Assembly (NCBI GenBank): GCA_964599915.1
Contig: CAZRHR010000076.1
Span: forward strand, 1-11,951
Length of the DNA: 11,951 nt
From: CAZRHR01 sp964599915
GTDB taxonomy: Bacteria; Bacteroidota; Bacteroidia; CAIKAF01
Direction: 5' to 3'
Part shown: piece after piece, positions 7,370 to 11,951 of the stretch
Numbering within the stretch: position 1 is the first letter of the stretch
Layout: the number at the start of each line of letters is the position of its first letter
Position numbers and translations under genes: made by a program
Notes under the pieces: model-generated
Seen by the model: only the letters and a program-made list of their open reading frames with translations
The model's database searches: none
Told to the model about the DNA's origin: nothing

Positions 7370-7500
7370 TCGCCCTTTCAGGGCTCGAGATATCTTTAAG
7401 TAAAATTCGCGAAAAAACCTCTAACCCCATTCCCACCTAGCCCTGAAAGGGCGATATACGTAAGCCCCAACGGGGCGATATACGTGAGCCCCAAAGGGGC
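7370..7500. repeat. BIME-like cluster of four REP-like hairpins (copy 3, expanded)
   Basis: Hairpins are at 7372-7384 (inverted), 7440-7452, 7464-7476 and 7488-7500. The third has the loop AAC (GCCCC-AAC-GGGGC) and is preceded by TAAG instead of TGAG. The fourth repeats the GCCCC-AAA-GGGGC element. The 24-bp spacing between the last three (7440, 7464, 7488) shows a local expansion of the short unit. Confidence 0.75.
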
Positions 7501-7505
7501 GATAT

Positions 7506-7594
7506 CGATTAGCAATATCCTCGAGATTTCCTTAATTTAGCGCTTTATTTTACCCATCAAGCCGTTTGAAACACCGGCAGAAATTATCGTATGT
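7506..7594. other. Spacer upstream of the rseP-like gene
   Basis: This 89-bp AT-rich segment follows the repeats and precedes the protease start. It should contain the promoter of the downstream operon. TAATTTAG at about 7533-7540 is a one-mismatch match to TAnnTTTG, and TTTG occurs at 7565-7568, but neither forms a convincing promoter with a partner. No ribosome binding site is clear. A second ATG at 7591 lies in another frame. Confidence 0.4.
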
Positions 7595-8956
7595 ATGCAA
7601 TTATTGGTTCAGGTTGGTCAGTTTTTACTCAGCCTTTCTTTGTTGATTGTTCTTCACGAAGGCGGGCATTATTTGGCCGCCCGACTATTCAAAACCAGGG
7701 TCGAAAAATTTTATCTGTTCTTTGATTTCCTTTTTCCTCTTCCTACCGTCCTAAATTTTGCCTTGCTCAAATTTAAAAAGGGCGATACAGAATATGGTTT
7801 GGGTTGGTTCCCCCTTGGTGGTTATGTGAAAATTGCCGGCATGGCCGATGAATCAAACGACAAAGAAGCTCTCAAACAGCCGCCTCAGCCTTGGGAATAT
7901 CGCTCCAAAAAAGCTTGGCAACGCCTCATTATTATTTTAGGCGGAATCATTGTGAATTTGGTCTTGGGGTTTGTGGTGTACACAGGTATTATTTGGAGAT
8001 ATGGAGAAACCATTGTTCCGGCATCCAAACTGAGCCAAGGGGTCCATTTTACAGATTCCTTGTCTTATCAACAGGGATTTATGGATGGGGACGTCATTAT
8101 CCGTGTGGGCGAGGAAACCGTGAACCATGTTGAATCTGCTTTTGGACTCATCATTTTAAAGGAAGCAAGCTCGGTCACGGTAAAAAGGCAAGGACAAGAA
8201 ATAACGCTTCCTCTTTCCGCGGAATACCGAAATTTCTTGATTTCTCAGGCCGATGTAAAGCCTATGTTTGTGGTCCAAGCACCCACCATCGTTGCAGAGG
8301 TTATTGGAGATTCTCCCGCCGAAAAAGCTGGCCTGCAAGCCGGCGATCAAATCCTGATGGCCGATTCAACCCGTTTACGTTCGGCTTTCGATTTCCGGGA
8401 ATTTGCACAGGCTCATCCTGGCGCAACGGTAATGCTAAGCAGCCTTAGCGGCATAGACACTTTACAACTACCTGTCACCATTTCTCAAGAAGGGACCATC
8501 GGCATTCAGCTTGAAACCAATTACGAAAAACTTGGTGTTCCCTTAGACGTGACGGAATATTCTTTATTGGCAGCTATTCCCGCCGGATTTTCAAGGGGAA
8601 TCCAAACCTTGTCCGGGTATGTTCGTCAGTTTAAATTGATTTTCCAACCCAGCACAGGTGCTTATAAAAAGGTCGGCGGATTCGCACGGATGGCACAAAT
8701 GTTCCCCAAAACATGGAGCTGGCAAGCTTTCTGGAGTCTTACCGCTACGCTTTCTCTCATTTTGGCCTTTATGAACTTTTTGCCTATCCCTGGATTAGAT
8801 GGCGGATACATGCTATTTATCCTTTGGGAAATGATTACCGGAAAACAACCGGGTGAGAAGTTCTTGGAGCGCGCCAATACCATAGGATTTATCCTCATTA
8901 TTGGACTTTTGCTCTATGCCAACCTCAACGACGTCTTTCAAATTTTCAGTAAATAA
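7595..8956 (+). CDS. rseP: RseP-type site-2 intramembrane zinc metalloprotease (M50B) with two PDZ domains
   Basis: A 453-residue M50 protease of the RseP/site-2 family, typical length. Such enzymes cut transmembrane segments of anti-sigma factors or remnant signal peptides after a first cut outside the membrane. Residues 3-20 form the first membrane helix, ending in the zinc motif HEGGH (H21, E22, H25). A GYVKIAGM segment near 77-84 is the usual membrane-associated loop. Helix two spans about 110-128. PDZ 1 lies at about 145-205 and PDZ 2 at about 232-295 (AEKAGLQAGD being the clearest carboxylate-binding core). The third zinc ligand D402 is in PIPGLDGG, and a last helix covers roughly 430-447. 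The next gene starts 11 bp after the stop, so it probably heads an operon. The substrate, presumably an anti-sigma factor, is not in the window. Confidence 0.95.
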   Translation: MQLLVQVGQFLLSLSLLIVLHEGGHYLAARLFKTRVEKFYLFFDFLFPLPTVLNFALLKFKKGDTEYGLGWFPLGGYVKIAGMADESNDKEALKQPPQPWEYRSKKAWQRLIIILGGIIVNLVLGFVVYTGIIWRYGETIVPASKLSQGVHFTDSLSYQQGFMDGDVIIRVGEETVNHVESAFGLIILKEASSVTVKRQGQEITLPLSAEYRNFLISQADVKPMFVVQAPTIVAEVIGDSPAEKAGLQAGDQILMADSTRLRSAFDFREFAQAHPGATVMLSSLSGIDTLQLPVTISQEGTIGIQLETNYEKLGVPLDVTEYSLLAAIPAGFSRGIQTLSGYVRQFKLIFQPSTGAYKKVGGFARMAQMFPKTWSWQAFWSLTATLSLILAFMNFLPIPGLDGGYMLFILWEMITGKQPGEKFLERANTIGFILIIGLLLYANLNDVFQIFSK

Positions 8957-8967
8957 ACTCCACCCTC

Positions 8968-10500
8968 ATGCACGCATTTTTGCAACAATTAGGCATTCAA
9001 GACCAGGCCGTTAATCCAGGGTTTTCTACCGGAAAACAAGAACAACAAGGCCAGGGAGCGGTGCTTTCTTCCTTTAGCCCCGTAGATGGCGCACGCATTG
9101 CTCAAATCGGCTCTTGCACCATCGAAGATTATAACGCTGCCATCCAAAAAGCACAAGAAGCCTTTTTGGTTTGGCGGACTTGGCCTGCACCCAAAAGAGG
9201 AGAAATCGTTCGTCAGTTTGGCGATGCTTTACGCGCTAAAAAAGAAGATTTAGGCCGCTTGGTCTCTTATGAGATGGGCAAAAGTCTGCAAGAAGGACTT
9301 GGTGAGGTGCAGGAAATGATTGATATCTGTGATTTTGCAGTGGGTCTTTCTCGTCAGCTTTACGGGCTTACCATGCATTCCGAACGGGCCAATCACCGAA
9401 TGTATGAGCAATGGCATCCCCTCGGCATCACCGGCATCATTACAGCATTCAATTTTCCCGTAGCTGTTTGGGCGTGGAACACTGCTTTGGCTTGGGTTTG
9501 CGGAAATGTAACGGTATGGAAGCCGTCTGAAAAAACTCCTTTATGCGGTATTGCATGTCAGCGCATTATTGCAGACGTATTTGAAGCCAACGGAGTACCG
9601 GAAGGCGTTTCCTGTTTGGTGACCGGAGATCGCGTGATTGGCGAAGCCATGTCGAACGACCCACGTGTACCCTTGGTTTCGGCCACAGGTTCCACCCGTA
9701 TGGGTAAAGCCGTTGCCGCAGCTGTTGGAAGCCGACTTGGTCGCAGCTTGTTGGAATTGGGAGGAAACAACGCCATCATCGTGACTCCAGAAGCAGACCT
9801 TGGACTCGCCATTCGTGGCGTACTCTTCGGTGCTGTGGGAACTGCCGGACAGCGTTGCACTTCTACACGCCGGGTGATTATTCATGCCTCTGTGTACGAT
9901 GCTTTCTGCAGCCAACTCAAAGCCGCCTATGGACAGCTATCTATCGGTGACCCGTTAAATCCTGCCCATCACGTGGGGCCGGTGATCGATTTGCAGGCGG
10001 TTGAAATGTACAACAAAGCCCGCGCTTCCGTTGAGGCAGAAGGCGCCAAAATTTTGGTTCAAGGCGGTGTTTTACAAGGCGCCGGATTTGAAAGTGGATG
10101 TTTCGTGAAACCATGTGTGTATGAAGTAACTCCAAACATGCACATGGTGAAGGAAGAAACCTTCGCGCCCATTTTGTATGTGATGAAATATGAAAACTTG
10201 GAAGATGCCATCGCCATACAAAACAATGTGCCTCAAGGACTTTCCAGTGCCATTTTTACCCGAAACCTTTTAGAAGCCGAAACCTTCCTTAGCCAAGCTG
10301 GCTCCGATTGTGGCATTGCCAACGTGAACATCGGTACGTCTGGGGCGGAAATTGGTGGCGCATTTGGCGGGGAAAAAGAAACCGGTGGCGGACGAGAATC
10401 CGGTTCTGATGCTTGGAAAGCCTATATGCGTAGACAAACCAACACCATCAACTACGGAACCACTTTGCCTTTGGCACAAGGCATTGAATTCAATATTTAA
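8968..10500 (+). CDS. ALDH7-family aldehyde dehydrogenase (alpha-aminoadipic semialdehyde dehydrogenase type)
   Basis: A 510-residue NAD-dependent aldehyde dehydrogenase of the ALDH7A1/antiquitin group (also called AmaB, Pcd or piperideine-6-carboxylate dehydrogenase), which oxidises alpha-aminoadipic semialdehyde to alpha-aminoadipate in lysine breakdown. Catalytic residues are visible: N162 in FNFPV, K185 in KPSEKT, the SATGST cofactor loop at 238-243, general base E263 in LELGG, nucleophile C297 in GQRCTSTRR, and E397 in EETFAP. Subfamily markers are NIGTSGAEIGGAFGGEK at 454-470, GGGRESGSDAWK at 473-484 and the ending PLAQGIEF, all close to ALDH7A1 and unlike ordinary betaine or succinate semialdehyde dehydrogenases. 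The gene lies 11 bp after rseP and 3 bp before the lipoprotein gene. No other lysine degradation gene is nearby, so the pathway role rests on family identity. Confidence 0.93.
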   Translation: MHAFLQQLGIQDQAVNPGFSTGKQEQQGQGAVLSSFSPVDGARIAQIGSCTIEDYNAAIQKAQEAFLVWRTWPAPKRGEIVRQFGDALRAKKEDLGRLVSYEMGKSLQEGLGEVQEMIDICDFAVGLSRQLYGLTMHSERANHRMYEQWHPLGITGIITAFNFPVAVWAWNTALAWVCGNVTVWKPSEKTPLCGIACQRIIADVFEANGVPEGVSCLVTGDRVIGEAMSNDPRVPLVSATGSTRMGKAVAAAVGSRLGRSLLELGGNNAIIVTPEADLGLAIRGVLFGAVGTAGQRCTSTRRVIIHASVYDAFCSQLKAAYGQLSIGDPLNPAHHVGPVIDLQAVEMYNKARASVEAEGAKILVQGGVLQGAGFESGCFVKPCVYEVTPNMHMVKEETFAPILYVMKYENLEDAIAIQNNVPQGLSSAIFTRNLLEAETFLSQAGSDCGIANVNIGTSGAEIGGAFGGEKETGGGRESGSDAWKAYMRRQTNTINYGTTLPLAQGIEFNI

Positions 10501-10503
10501 CCC

Positions 10504-11043
10504 ATGCGAACTGCGTTTTGGGTAGGTTGTTTTTTTTTCATGGCCTGCACTGGACCTAATAACTCCGTGCAGGTTTCTACTTATCCTTCCGCTACGGTTT
10601 TATTGGATTCTGTGCTTCCAACGCTCGAGCTGTCCAAGGACACCTTTTACCAAAACCTGTATTATCACGGGGAAAAGCCCATTACGCAGCCTATGCATAC
10701 GCCTGTGAAATGGAAAGAAGTTTTGGAAGTCTTTTACACGCTGGATATCAGTAAGCCCGCGCTGCAAGGTCTTTATCAAGTAGAAGAAACAACAAAGGAC
10801 AGCGTCCGTTGGATACATTATACCACCAAGGAGGAAAAATTGCCGGTAAAATCCTTTTCCTTGCATCTGGATCCCTTGGGTTGTGTTGCCTTTACGGGGA
10901 ACATCCGAAAAGAAAACCTGATTTCGGGCCATGAAGTAAACCTATCTGCACACCTACGAAACATGGATTTTGCTTACGAAGGTCGCAGATGGACCTTATG
11001 GTCCACAGATACCGTTCCATTTGGTGTGCGTGTATTCAAATGA
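10504..11043 (+). CDS. Small putative lipoprotein of unknown function
   Basis: A 179-residue protein I do not recognise. It begins with a short charged N-terminus (MR), a hydrophobic stretch rich in Phe, and a lipobox-like MAC with the likely lipidated cysteine at C15, so the mature protein should be membrane-anchored outside the cytoplasm. The rest is a soluble, mixed-charge domain with Tyr/Trp-rich beta-like stretches (ALQGLYQVEE, SVRWIHYTT, SFSLHLDPLG, RRWTLWSTD) and no catalytic motif I can identify. It starts 3 bp after the ALDH stop and ends in an ATGA overlap with hemW, so it is cotranscribed and probably translationally coupled with both. The tight packing makes it a real gene despite the lack of homology clues. 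Confidence 0.8.
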   Translation: MRTAFWVGCFFFMACTGPNNSVQVSTYPSATVLLDSVLPTLELSKDTFYQNLYYHGEKPITQPMHTPVKWKEVLEVFYTLDISKPALQGLYQVEETTKDSVRWIHYTTKEEKLPVKSFSLHLDPLGCVAFTGNIRKENLISGHEVNLSAHLRNMDFAYEGRRWTLWSTDTVPFGVRVFK

Positions 11044-11951
11044 CCGAAACAGGCATTTATATTCATATTCCCTTTTGCCGAAAGGCCTGTCATTATTGTG
11101 ACTTTCATTTTTCCACGGGTTTGGCCGGTATTCCGGATATGGTGGAAGCCCTGGAAAAAGAGAGCCGTTGGTGGGCACAAAGGAACCATGCGCCTATTCG
11201 CTCTATTTATTTTGGCGGCGGCACCCCATCTTTACTCACGCTTGATCAACTGAACCGACTGCTTCAGACCCTTTTTCAGGCATTTGATATACTACCCGAA
11301 GCAGAAATTACGCTGGAAGTAAACCCAGACGATGTGACTGAAAGTCAGGCGGAAGGTTGGCGTAAAGCAGGAGTGAATCGATTGAGCATGGGCATTCAGA
11401 GTTTACAAGAAGCGGGACTTGCCTACATGAACCGCATCCATTCTTCGGGTATGGCTAGGACGGCCGTGGAAATTATTAAAAAGACGGGGTTTCGTTCCTA
11501 CTCTTTGGATTTGATTTATGGCGTTCCCTCGCGCAGCCACCAACAATGGGAAGAAGAATTGCAAGAAATCTTCGATTGGCGGCCGCCTCATTTGTCTGCT
11601 TACGCCCTCACTGTAGAGCCGGATACGCCATTGGCCCATTTAATACGAAGAAAAAAAACCGCTGCGCCAAATGAAGAACAGACCGCGACGGAATTTGAAC
11701 GGTTAATGTTCCACGCGGAACAATTTGGTTACCTCCATTATGAAACGTCAAATTTTGCTTTACCCGGACAAAAGGCTGTACATAATTCCGGCTACTGGGA
11801 AATGCGGCCCTGTATTGCGATAGGTCCTTCTGCCCATGGTTGGGACGGGCAAAAACGATTTATCCAACCTGCCCATAACCAACAGTATGTAGCCTCGTGG
11901 AAAAAGGATACACCGGCCTTTTCAGAAGAAATGCTGGATCGCCGTTCCTTT
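11040..11951 (+). CDS. hemW: HemW, radical SAM heme chaperone / coproporphyrinogen III oxidase-like (3' end beyond window)
   Basis: An open frame of 304 codons runs from the ATG at 11040 to the window edge without a stop. The N-terminus reads IYIHIPFCRKACHYCDF, giving the radical SAM cluster motif C-x3-C-x2-C with C13, C17 and C20. YFGGGTPSLL, LEVNPDD, NRLSMGIQS and the SLDLIYGVP strand are the usual SAM-binding barrel elements. The later HNSGYW matches the HNxxYW motif that separates HemW from oxygen-independent coproporphyrinogen oxidase HemN; it is followed by AIGPSAHG. HemW binds heme and is thought to deliver it to proteins; old annotations call it HemN. Full-length proteins are about 375-390 residues, so roughly the last fifth lies outside. 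The start overlaps the lipoprotein stop (ATGA). Confidence 0.93.
   Translation, partial: MTETGIYIHIPFCRKACHYCDFHFSTGLAGIPDMVEALEKESRWWAQRNHAPIRSIYFGGGTPSLLTLDQLNRLLQTLFQAFDILPEAEITLEVNPDDVTESQAEGWRKAGVNRLSMGIQSLQEAGLAYMNRIHSSGMARTAVEIIKKTGFRSYSLDLIYGVPSRSHQQWEEELQEIFDWRPPHLSAYALTVEPDTPLAHLIRRKKTAAPNEEQTATEFERLMFHAEQFGYLHYETSNFALPGQKAVHNSGYWEMRPCIAIGPSAHGWDGQKRFIQPAHNQQYVASWKKDTPAFSEEMLDRRSF

Larger units (their letters stand above)
6941..7505. repeat. 197-bp tandem repeat, two identical copies plus a diverged third
   Basis: Copy 1 is 6941-7137, copy 2 is 7138-7334 and copy 3 is 7335-7505. By eye, copies 1 and 2 are identical over the whole 197 bp. Copy 3 has small changes (an extra T near 7397, an extra A near 7415, several substitutions) and, instead of the last third, a second round of the GATATACGTGAGCCCC element. 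Each full copy has, in order, a hairpin with GGAATGGG/CCCATTCC arms, an inverted REP-like element, the palindromes CTTAAG and TTCGCGAA, two direct REP-like elements, and a GAATACA/TGTATTC inverted repeat. Two apparent frames of 85 and 80 codons across the block share the same residues because of the repeat and are not genes. Confidence 0.95.

Noticed and set aside
6837..7505. Possible CRISPR array
   Set aside because: Units are contiguous or 197 bp apart, there are no unique spacers of constant length, and no cas genes are present.

Overview
The window looks like chromosomal DNA from a member of the Bacteroidota. The evidence is the gene set (short SAF-less NeuB, M13 lipoprotein peptidase, RseP-type protease, ALDH7, HemW), start codons without clear Shine-Dalgarno sequences, several TAnnTTTG promoter -7 elements, and an intergenic REP-like repeat family with AGCCC(T/C)-AA-(A/G)GGGCGA cores of a kind I associate with this phylum. 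I cannot name a genus.

Left arm (1-4113, all minus strand, read right to left): an M13 lipoprotein metallopeptidase, then a tightly packed three-gene set made of a KdsC-like HAD phosphatase, a NeuB-family nonulosonate synthase and a sterol-desaturase/fatty-acid-hydroxylase-type membrane protein cut by the window edge. The last three overlap by ATGA junctions, so they are probably translationally coupled. NeuB plus a sugar-acid-8/9-phosphate phosphatase suggests a sialic-acid-like sugar made through a phosphorylated intermediate. No CMP-sugar synthetase is in view.

Divergent spacer (4114-4380): promoter-like TAnnTTTG motifs face both ways. The plus-strand one is only 4 nt from the ATG, implying a leaderless transcript.

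Right arm (4381-11951, all plus strand): an M42 glutamyl-aminopeptidase-like enzyme overlapping a multi-pass GT-C type glycosyltransferase; a 735-bp non-coding block; then RseP-type site-2 protease, ALDH7-family semialdehyde dehydrogenase, a small lipoprotein of unknown function, and the first 304 codons of hemW. These four are packed with gaps of 11 and 3 bp and one ATGA overlap, so they look like one operon of otherwise unrelated functions.

The most unusual part is the non-coding block at 6837-7505. A degenerate ~28-bp array starts inside the end of the glycosyltransferase gene and runs into a 197-bp tandem repeat (two identical copies and a third diverged one). These carry ten small REP-like hairpins, whose stems show compensatory changes, plus three larger hairpins. 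There is no transposase, CRISPR, tRNA or rRNA in the window. Apart from the repeat block, the genes are mostly housekeeping or envelope-related, and I see no convincing new multi-gene system.
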